Below are positions 34,225 through 42,950 of a stretch of DNA of 64,000 nt, one piece after another. The notes below the pieces were generated by a model. It saw only the letters and a list, made by a program, of their open reading frames with translations. It ran no database searches and was not told where the DNA came from. Position numbers and translations under genes: made by a program. How positions within the stretch are numbered: the first letter of the stretch is position 1; the number at the start of each line of letters is the position of its first letter. The DNA is taken from assembly GCF_051912485.1 (NCBI RefSeq), contig NZ_CP196822.1, positions 2,232,001-2,296,000 on the forward strand. The letters run 5' to 3'. This DNA comes from Nitrobacter sp051912485 (GTDB lineage Bacteria > Pseudomonadota > Alphaproteobacteria > Rhizobiales > Xanthobacteraceae).

Positions 34225-34253
34225 CAAAAAAGCCCCGTCATTGCTGACGAGGC
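34225..34253 (-). terminator. terminator downstream of cspA
   Basis: On the minus strand GCCTCGTCA-GCAA-TGACGGGGC followed by a run of six T forms a typical rho-independent terminator with one mismatched pair. It lies 150 bases after the cspA stop, with no gene between, and before the DUF899 gene. Confidence 0.75.
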
Positions 34254-34403
34254 TCCCTGAACGCCCGTTTCAGTACGTTCGTGAAACGAAGCGTGAAACC
34301 TAAAGCGCGTCCCGGTTCATCCGCGGGTCACGGCGCTTTGCGATTCCCTGCATGATGCGCCGCCATCATCACATAGGGATGACAGACGGCGCAGTCATGA
34401 ATC

Positions 34404-34613
34404 TTATGCGAGCGAGAGGTTTTCTGCGCTGACCTTGCCGCGCATCTTGTCGGTCTTCAGCTCGAAGTTGACCTTCTGGCCCTCATTGAGGCCGGAGAGG
34501 CCCGCGCGCTCCACCGCACTGATGTGCACGAACACGTCGTTGCCGCCGTCGTTCGGCTGGATGAAGCCAAAGCCCTTCTGGCCGTTAAACCACTTCACTG
34601 TACCTGTCGTCAT
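34404..34613 (-). CDS. cspA: cold-shock protein, CspA family
   Basis: 69 residues beginning MTTGTVKWFNGQKGFGFI. It contains RNP1 (KGFGFI) and RNP2-like (DVFVHIS) motifs of the cold-shock domain, and ends VSAENLSLA. It binds single-stranded RNA/DNA as a chaperone. An AAGGA lies upstream of the ATG. The long upstream in-frame extension has no homology-like sequence and was rejected. Confidence 0.95.
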   Translation of the reverse strand: MTTGTVKWFNGQKGFGFIQPNDGGNDVFVHISAVERAGLSGLNEGQKVNFELKTDKMRGKVSAENLSLA

Positions 34614-34848
34614 TAGAGTCGTCCTTGTTCCAAAACGCGCAGATGCGCGGTTCCGCGCACCGTCGCGCGATACATCCAATCTCAGCGATGTCTTTGGAAA
34701 GGAGCCTTCGTCTTTGAAAGAAGACTTGCGGCGCTCTAACAAAACCAATGCCAGCAATCGAATGACAGCGCCCATAGCATTTCCGGGCGGAAATAGCAAA
34801 TTCCGGCCCCACTCTGGCATTTTGGCCGATGATACCTATATGAGTTCC

Positions 34849-35130
34849 ATGACCAAGACCCCGCCGAGCCCCTCGCAATTGGCCCGCAACGAGCGGATGC
34901 GCCTCGCCGCCATCGAGGGCGCAAAAGCCCGTTCCGATATCGAGGCCCGCGACGTCGCCGTCCGCAAGAACATGGAACGCCTGCGCGCGCTGCGGATGGC
35001 GAAGGAAGCCGACGAGGCGTCGCAGCCGAAGCCGGTGAAAGCACCCGCCCGGAAGAAAGCCGCGGCCAAACAAACACCCAAGCTGTCGGATTTTCTCGCG
35101 TCGCAAAAGAGCACCGGCCGGACGACGTAG
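34849..35130 (+). CDS. conserved small Lys/Arg/Ala-rich hypothetical protein
   Basis: 93 residues from MTKTPPSPSQLARNERMRLAAIE. A long charged helix (about 10-65) is followed by a Pro/Lys/Ala linker (AKEADEASQPKPVKAPARKKAAAK) split from a short KLSDFLASQKSTGR C-terminal motif. A start three codons earlier (34840) is equally possible. No function recognised; the helix and basic linker suggest nucleic-acid or protein binding. It is followed by a clear terminator. Confidence 0.6.
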   Translation: MTKTPPSPSQLARNERMRLAAIEGAKARSDIEARDVAVRKNMERLRALRMAKEADEASQPKPVKAPARKKAAAKQTPKLSDFLASQKSTGRTT

Positions 35131-35176
35131 CGCGGACAGGCCGCGAGCGCGCCGAGCGCGAATGACTGACGCAACA

Positions 35177-35209
35177 TAAAAAAGCCCCGCGATCGCTCCG
35201 GGGCTTTTT
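35177..35209. terminator. rho-independent terminator
   Basis: AAAAAGCCCCG-CGATCGCT-CCGGGGCTTTTT: a seven-pair GC stem flanked by A and T runs, so it can act on either strand. It follows the small Lys-rich gene (stop 35130). Confidence 0.85.
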
Positions 35210-35227
35210 GGCGTCGTAGAGCCCTGT

Positions 35228-35257
35228 CGTCATGCCGGGTTTATCCCGGCGATGACG
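35228..35257. terminator. palindromic repeat downstream of ahcY
   Basis: CGTCATGCCGGG-TTTAT-CCCGGCGATGACG is a near-perfect palindrome 11 bases after the ahcY stop on its strand. GTCATxCCGGG palindromes are frequent between genes of this bacterial group (recalled), so it may be a repeat as well as a transcript end. Confidence 0.55.
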
Positions 35258-35267
35258 ATGTGGCCGA

Positions 35268-36710
35268 TCAATATCGGTAGTGATCGCTCTTGAACGGGCC
35301 CGCGACCTTGACGCCGATGTAGTCGGCCTGGTCCTTGCGAAGCTCGGTGAGCTTGACGCCGATCTTGTTCAGATGCAGCCGCGCCACCTTTTCGTCCAGC
35401 GTCTTGGGCAGCACGTACACCTCTTTCTTGTACTTGCTGTCCTTGTTGTTGGCGAACAGCTCGATCTGCGCCAGTGTCTGGTTGGTGAACGACGCACTCA
35501 TCACGAAGCTCGGATGCCCCATCGCGTTGCCGAGATTCACGAGACGGCCTTCCGACAACAGGATCATGCGCTTGCCGTCGGCAAAGGTGATCTCGTCCAC
35601 CTGTGGCTTGATGTTGTCCCACTTCAGGTTCTTCAGCGCGCCGACCTGGATCTCGTTGTCGAAGTGGCCGATGTTGCAGACGACGGCGCGATCCTTCATC
35701 GCGCGCATGTGCTCGATGGTGATGATGTCCTTATTGCCGGTGGCGGTGACGAAGATGTCGGCGCGCGGCGCGGCGTCCTCCATGGTCACGACCTCGTAGC
35801 CTTCCATCGCCGCCTGCAGCGCGCAGATCGGATCGATCTCGGAGACCATGACGCGGCAGCCGGCCTGGCGCAGCGAAGCGGCCGAGCCCTTGCCGACGTC
35901 GCCGAAGCCCGCGACCATGGCGACCTTGCCGCTCATCATCACGTCGGTGCCGCGGCGAATGCCGTCGACCAGCGACTCGCGGCAGCCATAGAGGTTGTCG
36001 AACTTCGACTTGGTGACGCTGTCGTTGACGTTGATCGCTGGCCACAGCAGCGTTCCGGCCTTCTGCATGTCATAGAGACGATGCACGCCAGTGGTGGTCT
36101 CCTCTGAGACGCCCTTGATGCTCTCGGCGATACCAGCGAAGTAGCCTTTCGGCTTCTCCTTGAGCTGCTTCTTGAGCAGCGCGAAGAACACTTCCTCTTC
36201 CTCGGAGCCGGGCTTGTCGAGGAACGCGGTGTCGCCGTTCTCGGCGCGCAGGCCGAGATGGACGTACATCGTCGCGTCACCGCCGTCATCGAGGATCATA
36301 TTGGGGTGGCCACCGCCGTGCCAGTCGAACAGCTTTGCGGTGTAGTCCCAATAGTCCTTCAGCGTCTCGCCTTTCACCGCGAACACCGGAATGCCGGCGG
36401 CCGCGATCGCCGCGGCGGCGTGATCCTGCGTCGAATAGATGTTGCAGGAGACCCAGCGGATGTCGGCGCCGAGCGCCTTCAGCGTTTCGATCAGCACCGC
36501 GGTCTGGATCGTCATGTGCAGCGAGCCGGCGATGCGCGCGCCCTTCAACGGTTGCTTGGGGCCGTATTCCTCGCGCGTCGCCATCAGCCCGGGCATCTCG
36601 GTCTCGGCGAGCGAGATTTCCTTGCGGCCGAAATCGGCAAGGCCGATGTCCTTGACGATGTAGTCGGTGAAACCTGCGGCCTGCTTGGCGGTGGCGGTGG
36701 CGGTGGTCAT
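35268..36710 (-). CDS. ahcY: adenosylhomocysteinase
   Basis: 480 residues. It hydrolyses S-adenosylhomocysteine to adenosine and homocysteine. Motifs: TDYIVKDIGLADFGRKEI at the start, CNIYSTQDHAAAAIA, the NAD-binding GFGDVGKGSAASLRQAG, NIGHFDNEIQ, and the C-terminal DHYRY. The start MTTATATAKQ was chosen. The upstream in-frame extension is translated palindromic repeat. It lies in the same direction as metK, so SAM synthesis and SAH recycling are adjacent. Confidence 0.97.
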   Translation of the reverse strand: MTTATATAKQAAGFTDYIVKDIGLADFGRKEISLAETEMPGLMATREEYGPKQPLKGARIAGSLHMTIQTAVLIETLKALGADIRWVSCNIYSTQDHAAAAIAAAGIPVFAVKGETLKDYWDYTAKLFDWHGGGHPNMILDDGGDATMYVHLGLRAENGDTAFLDKPGSEEEEVFFALLKKQLKEKPKGYFAGIAESIKGVSEETTTGVHRLYDMQKAGTLLWPAINVNDSVTKSKFDNLYGCRESLVDGIRRGTDVMMSGKVAMVAGFGDVGKGSAASLRQAGCRVMVSEIDPICALQAAMEGYEVVTMEDAAPRADIFVTATGNKDIITIEHMRAMKDRAVVCNIGHFDNEIQVGALKNLKWDNIKPQVDEITFADGKRMILLSEGRLVNLGNAMGHPSFVMSASFTNQTLAQIELFANNKDSKYKKEVYVLPKTLDEKVARLHLNKIGVKLTELRKDQADYIGVKVAGPFKSDHYRY

Positions 36711-36730
36711 GCTGATTTTCCTGCTCTGCT

Positions 36731-36862
36731 CCCTGTCCCCGTTTACGGGGGAGAGGGTCGGGGTAAGGGGCGATACGGCGCCACGACAATCTGTTAGTTG
36801 GGAGGGCTGGCCCTCACCCGCCGCGAAGACGCGGCGACCTCTCTCCCCGCGAGCGGGGAGAG
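36731..36862. repeat. palindromic repeat element between ahcY and metK
   Basis: A hairpin CCCTGTCCCCGTTTACGGGG... (36731-36757) and a second CTCTCCCCGCGAGCGGGGAG... (36841-36862) flank a core with CCCTCACCCGC and GCGAAGACGCGGCGACC. Layout and sequence match the element inside the helicase at 16925-17155, so the window holds at least two members of one family. Confidence 0.75.
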
Positions 36863-36874
36863 TGAAAGGAAACA

Positions 36875-38071
36875 TCACACCGCGCGCTTGAGCACCTCGG
36901 CGAGATCGGTCTTCTCCCAGGAGAACCCGCCCTCGTTATCCGGCGTGCGGCCGAAATGGCCGTAGGACGAGGTGCGCGCGTAGATCGGCCGGTTCAGGTC
37001 GAGATGCTTGCGGATGCCGCGCGGCGTCAGGTCCATCGCCTCAGACACGATCCGCTCGAGCGTGTCTTCGGGAACCTTTCCGGTGCTGTGCGTGTCGATG
37101 TAGATCGACAGCGGACGCGCTACGCCGATGGCGTAGGCAAGTTGCAACGTACAACGGTCGGCGAGACCGGCGGCGACGATGTTCTTGGCGAGGTAGCGCG
37201 CGGCATAGGCCGCCGAACGGTCGACCTTGGTGGGGTCCTTGCCGGAGAAAGCGCCGCCGCCATGCGGCGCAGCGCCACCATAAGTATCAACGATGATCTT
37301 GCGACCGGTCAGCCCGGCGTCGCCGTCGGGGCCGCCGATGAAGAACTTGCCGGTGGGATTGATGTGCCAGATGGTCTTGTCGGTGATCCAGCCCTTCGGC
37401 AATGCCTCGCGCACATAGGGCTCGACGCGCTCGCGCACCTGATCGGAGCTCATGTCCTCGACGAGATGCTGGTGCGACACCACGATTTCGCGCACGCCGA
37501 CCGGCTTGCCGTTCTCATATTGCACCGTGACCTGGCTCTTGGAATCCGGACCCAGCACCTTTTCCTTGCCGGAGTGGCGAGCCTCAGAAATCAGCCGCAG
37601 GATCTTGTGAGCGTAGAAAATCGGTGCCGGCATCAGGTCCGGCGTCTCGTTGCAGGCGTAGCCGAACATGATGCCCTGATCGCCGGCGCCCTCTTCCTTG
37701 TTGGTGCCGGGCTGCAAGGCATCGACGCCCTGCGCGATGTCGGCCGACTGCGGATGCAGCAGGATCTCGATGTCGGCGGTTTTCCAGTGAAAACCATCCT
37801 GCTCGTAGCCGATGTCCTTGATCGCGGCGCGGACCACGCTTTCGATCTTCTCCTTGGTGACGGATTGAGGTCCGCGTGTTTCTCCGGCGATCACCACCTT
37901 GTTGGTGGTGGCTAGCGTCTCGCACGCGGCGCGGATCGCCCACGGATCAATGCCGGCTTTCGGACCCTCGCTGAAAAACAGATCGACGATCTCGTCCGAA
38001 ATACGATCGCACACCTTGTCCGGATGCCCTTCGGACACCGATTCACTCGTGAACAAGTAAGATCCGCGCAT
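36875..38071 (-). CDS. metK: S-adenosylmethionine synthetase
   Basis: 398 residues from MRGSYLFTSESVSEGHPDKVCD. Motifs are GHPDK near the N-terminus, the methionine/ATP site IMFGYACNET, GGAAPHGGGAFSGKDPTKVDRSAAY split by family-standard spacing, and DLNRPIYARTSSYGHFGR. It makes SAM from methionine and ATP. AAGGGAC precedes the ATG at 38071; an ATG five codons upstream is less well placed. No SAM riboswitch was recognised in the 57-base gap upstream. Confidence 0.96.
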   Translation of the reverse strand: MRGSYLFTSESVSEGHPDKVCDRISDEIVDLFFSEGPKAGIDPWAIRAACETLATTNKVVIAGETRGPQSVTKEKIESVVRAAIKDIGYEQDGFHWKTADIEILLHPQSADIAQGVDALQPGTNKEEGAGDQGIMFGYACNETPDLMPAPIFYAHKILRLISEARHSGKEKVLGPDSKSQVTVQYENGKPVGVREIVVSHQHLVEDMSSDQVRERVEPYVREALPKGWITDKTIWHINPTGKFFIGGPDGDAGLTGRKIIVDTYGGAAPHGGGAFSGKDPTKVDRSAAYAARYLAKNIVAAGLADRCTLQLAYAIGVARPLSIYIDTHSTGKVPEDTLERIVSEAMDLTPRGIRKHLDLNRPIYARTSSYGHFGRTPDNEGGFSWEKTDLAEVLKRAV

Positions 38072-38128
38072 CAATCGTCCCTTCATCCGCCAGAGGTGGC
38101 GGTCCTTTCGTGCTGTTAACCTGGAATG

Positions 38129-39481
38129 TCAGTCCCGGCGACGCGAGATGACGTAGGATTCGTCGTAGAACCAGAGACCATTGTGCTTGCGCAAAACCTC
38201 TCTGGTGGCGTCCAGATAGCGGCCGCTTTGGGTCATCTCCGTCAACCGGTCGTCTTCGACTTGGGCGACATAAACCGCCGCATTCCATGCTGCAAACGCT
38301 GTCGAGGTACCGATCGATCCCGTGACCTCATTGGGCAGCGCTTCCATATCATAGCGAAAGATCGAACGGTGGTCGGCATAAGCGTTAAAATTAAGGTCGC
38401 GCCCCACCGAACCAAGCTCGTATTTCACAGCGCGCAATAGCTCATGACGGCTCACGGCGAAAGGGTTTTCTCCTGGCCAGACCGCCTGGACGATCTCCAA
38501 CCCGGGGTCCCGGCCATGAGAATGTATTCCTATTAAACGCCCTCCGGGCCGCAACGCCCGAGCCAGGGGAGCGATTATCCGTCTGGCCCTGAAGTTGAGG
38601 GAAGATTTGGCCCGATAAGGCTGCGATGCAATCACCAGATCGAAGTTGGCCTCGACCCGCCCGGCCCGCGGAATCACCGAATCAAGCAGGAACTGATGGT
38701 CCTCCCGATAGATCACCAGCACGACGGGGCGCTCGTAGATCGGCATCCCCGTAACCGGACTGACGTTCGCCCGCCAGTTCTCCTCGAGATACGGCCACAG
38801 GTCCCGGATCTGAGTCTCGAACTCGCCGGAGGACGCGCCGCGTAGCGGCACCTCGCGCCACACCGTGCCGGCCGCAGCCTGGGGTGACCGGGGCGCGAGC
38901 CAGGGCGCCTCCGCGTAATTCATGTTGGTCAGCACCAGGACGGTCGCCGGATGCTCAAACAACCGGTCCGGCGCCTTGTCGAGTGTCAGCTTGATGTCCT
39001 CGAGGCTGAGTTCCTTGCCCGCGATATAGAAGGGCATGTGGGGAAAGCGGCCGTGCATGGAACGCATCACGCGCGCCAGCACTGTACCGTCGCCAACGCC
39101 TGCGTCGAACACCCGCAAGGCCGGCGGGCGCGGATGAATGCTGCTGAACTCCAGTGCGACGCGGTCGGCGATAACGCGCTTCTCGCTGCAGGTATGGACG
39201 AACAGCAGATATTTCTGCCGGTTCTCGAAGAAGCGGAAATTGGCGCGGGGATCGCGCCGCTCGATCGGCTCCGGCCTGCGGACCGGCGCCGCGCCATCCG
39301 GCGAGCCCGAGGCGATATAGGCCTCAATCCGGTTCAGCGTGTCGATGGTGATGCGCTTGCCCTCGCGCAGCCGATGCACGAGCTTGCCGTCATTGACTGC
39401 GCGCCGGCCAAAGGTCGATTCCGCCATTCCGGCCCGGCGGCAATAGTCTGAAATCTGGCTCAGCAGTTGATCGTTGGTCAT
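38129..39481 (-). CDS. SAM-dependent methyltransferase-like protein with N-terminal HTH-like segment
   Basis: 450 residues from MTNDQLLSQISDYCRRAGMAESTFGRRAVNDG. The first ~70 residues look like a small helix-turn-helix (AESTFGRRAVNDGKLVHRL, then ITIDTLNRIEAYI). A methyltransferase fold follows with VFDAGVGDGTVLARVM near residue 125 and NFDLVIASQPYRAK later. The pairing of regulatory-like N-terminus and methyltransferase body recurs in Rhizobiales annotations. Substrate unknown. Same strand as metK and just upstream of it, which supplies SAM. Confidence 0.7.
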   Translation of the reverse strand: MTNDQLLSQISDYCRRAGMAESTFGRRAVNDGKLVHRLREGKRITIDTLNRIEAYIASGSPDGAAPVRRPEPIERRDPRANFRFFENRQKYLLFVHTCSEKRVIADRVALEFSSIHPRPPALRVFDAGVGDGTVLARVMRSMHGRFPHMPFYIAGKELSLEDIKLTLDKAPDRLFEHPATVLVLTNMNYAEAPWLAPRSPQAAAGTVWREVPLRGASSGEFETQIRDLWPYLEENWRANVSPVTGMPIYERPVVLVIYREDHQFLLDSVIPRAGRVEANFDLVIASQPYRAKSSLNFRARRIIAPLARALRPGGRLIGIHSHGRDPGLEIVQAVWPGENPFAVSRHELLRAVKYELGSVGRDLNFNAYADHRSIFRYDMEALPNEVTGSIGTSTAFAAWNAAVYVAQVEDDRLTEMTQSGRYLDATREVLRKHNGLWFYDESYVISRRRD

Positions 39482-39699
39482 CGCAGTTTGTATGGGGCCC
39501 GATGGATGGGCAGCAGAATAAAAGTCATTCTTCCTATCACCATCTGCCCACCATTGGAACCCATACTGGCCGCATCCCCGCTCATCCCTGTTTCCCGTCA
39601 ATCGTTTATGACAGCCGCAGATTACCTCGTCAGCCCGGCCTGCCGTCTGCTAAGAGGCGGTCAAAGTCCTCCGGAATCACCAGCCAATAGGTTCGTTCG

Positions 39700-41010
39700 A
39701 TGCGCATTGCCATGATTGGCACGGGCTATGTTGGCCTGGTGTCCGGGGCCTGCTTTGCCGATTTCGGGCATCAGGTCATCTGCGTCGACAAGGATGCGGA
39801 CAAGATCGCGGCGCTGTGCCGCGGCGAGATCCCGATCTTCGAGCCGGGCCTCGAGGCGCTGGTCGCGACCAACGTGGCAACCTCGCGGCTCGAATTCACC
39901 ACGGACCTCGCCGGCCCGGTGGCGGAGGCGGATGCGGTGTTCATCGCCGTGGGCACCCCCTCACGCCGCGGCGACGGCCATGCCGACCTCAGCTACGTCT
40001 ATGCCGCGACGCGCGAGATCGCGGCGGCGGTGCGCGGATTCACCGTGGTGGTCACCAAATCGACGGTGCCGGTCGGCACTGGCGACGAGGTGGAACGCCT
40101 GATCCGCGAGGCCAATCCGTCGGCCGATGTGGTGGTGGCGTCCAACCCCGAATTCCTGCGCGAGGGCGCCGCGATCCGCGATTTCAAGTTTCCCGACCGC
40201 ATCGTGATCGGGACCTCCGACGAACGCGGTCGCAAGGCGCTCGGCGACATCTATCGGCCGCTGTCGCTCAATCAGGCGCCGCTGATGTTCACCGCGCGCC
40301 GCACCGCCGAACTGATCAAATACGCGGCCAACGCCTTTCTCGCGACCAAGATCACCTTCATCAATGAAATCGCGGACCTGTCCGAAAAGGTGGGCGCCGA
40401 TATTCAGGAGGTCGCACGCGGAATCGGTCTCGACAATCGCATCGGCACCAAGTTCCTGCACGCCGGCCCCGGCTATGGCGGTTCCTGTTTTCCTAAGGAC
40501 ACCCGTGCGCTGGTGAAGATCGCGGAAGATCACGATGCCCAGCTTCGCATCGTGGAGGCGGTCGTCACCGTCAATGACAACCGCAAGCGCGCGATGGCGC
40601 GCAAGGTGGCGAACGCGCTGGGCGGCAATCTCCGGAACAAGACCATCGCGGTGCTGGGACTGGCGTTCAAGCCCGACACCGACGACATGCGTGAGGCGCC
40701 ATCGATCCCGCTGATCACCGGCCTCTGCGATATGGGCGCAAAAGTTCGTGCCTTCGACCCGGCGAGCATGAAGGAGGCACGGCGCGAGCTTCCCGACATT
40801 GATTATTGCGACGACGCCTATGCCTGCGCGGAGGGCGCCGACGCGCTGGTGATTGTCACCGAATGGGTCCAGTTCCGCGCGCTCGACCTGTCGCGCCTGA
40901 AACGCATCATGAAGCAGCCGGTCGTGGTCGATCTGCGCAACGTCTACCGTCCCGACGAAATGGCAGAGCTGGGTTTTGTCTACAGCAGCGTCGGCCGGGA
41001 CAAGACATAG
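39700..41010 (+). CDS. ugd: UDP-glucose 6-dehydrogenase
   Basis: 436 residues. NAD-binding MRIAMIGTGYVGLVSGACFADFG, FIAVGTPSRRGDGHADLSYV, VTKSTVPVGTGD, NPEFLREGAAI, KYAANAFLATKITFINE and the catalytic-cysteine motif GPGYGGSCFPKDT are all present. It oxidises UDP-glucose to UDP-glucuronate for surface polysaccharides. It sits about 7 kb from the polysaccharide cluster, with mobile DNA between, so it may once have been part of that locus. Confidence 0.97.
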   Translation: MRIAMIGTGYVGLVSGACFADFGHQVICVDKDADKIAALCRGEIPIFEPGLEALVATNVATSRLEFTTDLAGPVAEADAVFIAVGTPSRRGDGHADLSYVYAATREIAAAVRGFTVVVTKSTVPVGTGDEVERLIREANPSADVVVASNPEFLREGAAIRDFKFPDRIVIGTSDERGRKALGDIYRPLSLNQAPLMFTARRTAELIKYAANAFLATKITFINEIADLSEKVGADIQEVARGIGLDNRIGTKFLHAGPGYGGSCFPKDTRALVKIAEDHDAQLRIVEAVVTVNDNRKRAMARKVANALGGNLRNKTIAVLGLAFKPDTDDMREAPSIPLITGLCDMGAKVRAFDPASMKEARRELPDIDYCDDAYACAEGADALVIVTEWVQFRALDLSRLKRIMKQPVVVDLRNVYRPDEMAELGFVYSSVGRDKT

Positions 41011-41401
41011 ATCGTCTGTTGGATGTTAATCCGGGGGCTATCCGGCCCCCCGGCTACGCCAGATAGGAAGCACCTTCATCTGGTGCCATCCGCGCGGCGC
41101 CACTCATCAGCTTCGTGGCGTTACCGTTACTTACTGGCGTTTCCTTGCCATTGCGACAAGCACCCCGATATAGAGCGCGTCCCAACCGCGGGGAAGAAAC
41201 ATCCGGCGGGCACTTATCTCTTTCGCCAACTCCTCGTCGCTGAATTTCTCGCGGCAAATATTACGAATCTCAGCAGATCGCGCGTCATTGTTGTCGGATT
41301 CATTATGAGACAACTCCCGGCTAAAGATTGAATTGCAGGGCCGTGGTCATCAGGCTGATCCATATGAAATCCTTCGAAATTGATCTCCAACAACAGAATC
41401 A
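41011..41401. other. gap between ugd and tRNA relic
   Basis: About 390 bases. A GC hairpin CCGGGGG-CTATCCGG-CCCCCGG at 41031-41053 may end the ugd transcript. On the minus strand 41131-41313 an open frame reads SHNESDNNDARSAEIRNICR and later ARRMFLPRGWDALYIGVLV, but it has only a TTG start with a badly placed ribosome-binding site, so it may be a gene remnant. Confidence 0.4.
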
Positions 41402-41469
41402 TGGCGCGACCAATCGGAATTGACCCCATATTTTGGGAGCCTTCCGCTGTACCATCGAGCTATGGCCGC
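41402..41469 (-). pseudogene. degenerate tRNA-Gly(CCC)-like sequence
   Basis: On the minus strand GCGGCCA at the 5' end pairs with TGGTCGC at the 3' end (seven pairs, one G-U), followed by discriminator and CCA. A D-arm-like TAGCTCGATGGTACAGC, an anticodon loop CTCCCAA (anticodon CCC) and a T-arm ATGGG-GTCAATT-CCGAT are in order. The 3' half of the anticodon stem and variable loop are missing, leaving 68 bases instead of about 75, so it is unlikely to work. It marks the left side of the mobile region, where integrases often use tRNA genes. Confidence 0.6.
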
Positions 41470-41541
41470 TTTACTCTGCACGCTCCAGTCTGTTTGAGGT
41501 TTCCGCTGGTTTACACATAATATGAAGGGGGACAGTAATCG

Positions 41542-42129
41542 TTACTCGACGCCCCCGGTGTCTTCGTCCTCGTAGCTTTCGCGTGAAACCGTGTGAATGC
41601 GTGGCTCGTCATCATCCGCATCGTCGATGATTAGGCGCTTCTGCGGCTCGAGGGTGCGCGATGCAACAGGCTCGTGCTCGATGATCTTGGACTTTTGCGG
41701 TCGCGGACGAATTGCGTTGCCCGAGATCTGCTCGGCAAGAAGGCGGATCGGACTCTCGGCCGCCTCGTCCGGCTCGACAACTGGCTTCTCCCGCCATTCC
41801 TCGGGTGCGGCATTGACCAGGGCAAAGCGGCAGGCGTTGACAACGGCGGTATTCTCACTAGCGAGCATCTGGTTTTCAAGGGCGCAGACACGCGCGGCCT
41901 TCCCCCTAGCGACAGCCTCTCTAAATTCTTCGTGCGCATCCATCCAGCGCTGGATCATGGCGCGGGAAATTCGCATGGCGCCAGCGGCTGCGGTCAACGA
42001 AAGCCCCGTGCCCATGAGCATAACCACCTGGTTGCAGGCGTCGGGTGTGTAGTCTGTCGGCCCGCATCGGTCTTCACGGTCAGCACGCCCCGCCCGGCGA
42101 GCCCTAGTGGCAGCGGAAATTTCAGCCAT
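41542..42129 (-). CDS. phage terminase small subunit-like protein
   Basis: 195 residues from MAEISAATRARR. The block YTPDACNQVVMLMGTGLSLTAAAGAM, split by a typical helix-turn-helix turn, then RISRAMIQRWMDAHEEFREAV, resembles the HTH of small terminases. VNACRFALVNAAPEEWREKPVVE matches the segment that usually follows it. Small terminases recognise phage DNA for packaging. No large terminase or portal is nearby, so this is a phage remnant or domesticated gene. GAAGGG lies six bases before the chosen ATG. Confidence 0.65.
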   Translation of the reverse strand: MAEISAATRARRAGRADREDRCGPTDYTPDACNQVVMLMGTGLSLTAAAGAMRISRAMIQRWMDAHEEFREAVARGKAARVCALENQMLASENTAVVNACRFALVNAAPEEWREKPVVEPDEAAESPIRLLAEQISGNAIRPRPQKSKIIEHEPVASRTLEPQKRLIIDDADDDEPRIHTVSRESYEDEDTGGVE

Positions 42130-42188
42130 GCAGCACCCTTCCTGATGCACGCCCATCGTCGGGCATTGATGCTGCGAGTTTTGGGGAA

Positions 42189-42932
42189 TTACCGCGTCCT
42201 GGACAGGACGTTTTTTACACGCGGTTTTAGCTTAATGCGTCCCGATTTTATTTTTTCAGTCGTTCCAATGGGTTGTCGCGCGGAATAGATGGCCGCTGAC
42301 AGTCTGCTGTTGGCGTGCCTTCGCGCCTCTATCGGCAAATGCTTCTGCAAGGCCGCTATCAGCCTCGCGAAAGGCCCGACGTCTGCTTTCGTAGTGCCAG
42401 CTTTGGACGCACCGATAGGTAGATTATTTTGGCGTGCAATTTTCGTCAGGGCTCGAATCCAGTCATCCCAACTTGCACCATCGCGGAACACCCTGGCATC
42501 CGGGTCGTCCATTTCCGCCAGCGCTTGCGTGCAGGCCGAGCTTAACGAAGACATCACGTCGCCGAGCGCATGAAACAACTGTTCGTACGGCTCCATTCTG
42601 AGGTGAGATGAGAAGAAATGCTCCTTGATAACAGATTGAGCGAAAGCTCCTGCATCGCCTCCCGCTGTTGAAACTTCCTTCCGGAGATTGTTGGATGCGG
42701 CTTTGATCGACTCCACCAGATCGAGCGCCGGCGTCAATGGTTTGGCGTTTCGTTCAAAGACTTCCGATGCGAGAAATTTATTCGTGGTTTCGACTATACT
42801 CTGGCGAATGGTGTCCGACAGCGCGCGGCCATATGCGACCTCAACTTTCTTCCAATTCCCATCCGTGAGTGAGAATTCCGGAGAACTGCCGACCACTCTC
42901 GATATCGGTAACTTGCGAGAAGGACGCCCCAT
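42189..42932 (-). CDS. hypothetical protein of the mobile region
   Basis: 247 residues from MGRPSRKLPISRVVGSS. It is mostly helical and charged, with a Trp-Asp-Asp-Trp-Ile segment (GASWDDWIRALTKIAR) and a basic C-terminus (KIKSGRIKLKPRVKNVLSRTR split). A start at 42950 is also possible; the GGAGGTG it contains may instead be the ribosome-binding site of the chosen start. No domain recognised. It lies 59 bases upstream of the terminase-like gene on the same strand, hinting at a shared transcript. Confidence 0.5.
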   Translation of the reverse strand: MGRPSRKLPISRVVGSSPEFSLTDGNWKKVEVAYGRALSDTIRQSIVETTNKFLASEVFERNAKPLTPALDLVESIKAASNNLRKEVSTAGGDAGAFAQSVIKEHFFSSHLRMEPYEQLFHALGDVMSSLSSACTQALAEMDDPDARVFRDGASWDDWIRALTKIARQNNLPIGASKAGTTKADVGPFARLIAALQKHLPIEARRHANSRLSAAIYSARQPIGTTEKIKSGRIKLKPRVKNVLSRTR

Positions 42933-42950
42933 GTCTGTTTTCACCTCCAT

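Noticed and set aside
35280..36107. 275-codon plus-strand frame opposite ahcY
   Set aside because: Antisense shadow of a well-conserved gene; His/Asp-rich composition typical of such shadows.
36956..37915. 319-codon plus-strand frame opposite metK
   Set aside because: Antisense shadow; no ribosome-binding site or domain, and metK motifs occupy the other strand.
38072..38128. SAM riboswitch upstream of metK
   Set aside because: The gap is only 57 bases and shows no recognisable SAM-I, SAM-II or SAH riboswitch core.
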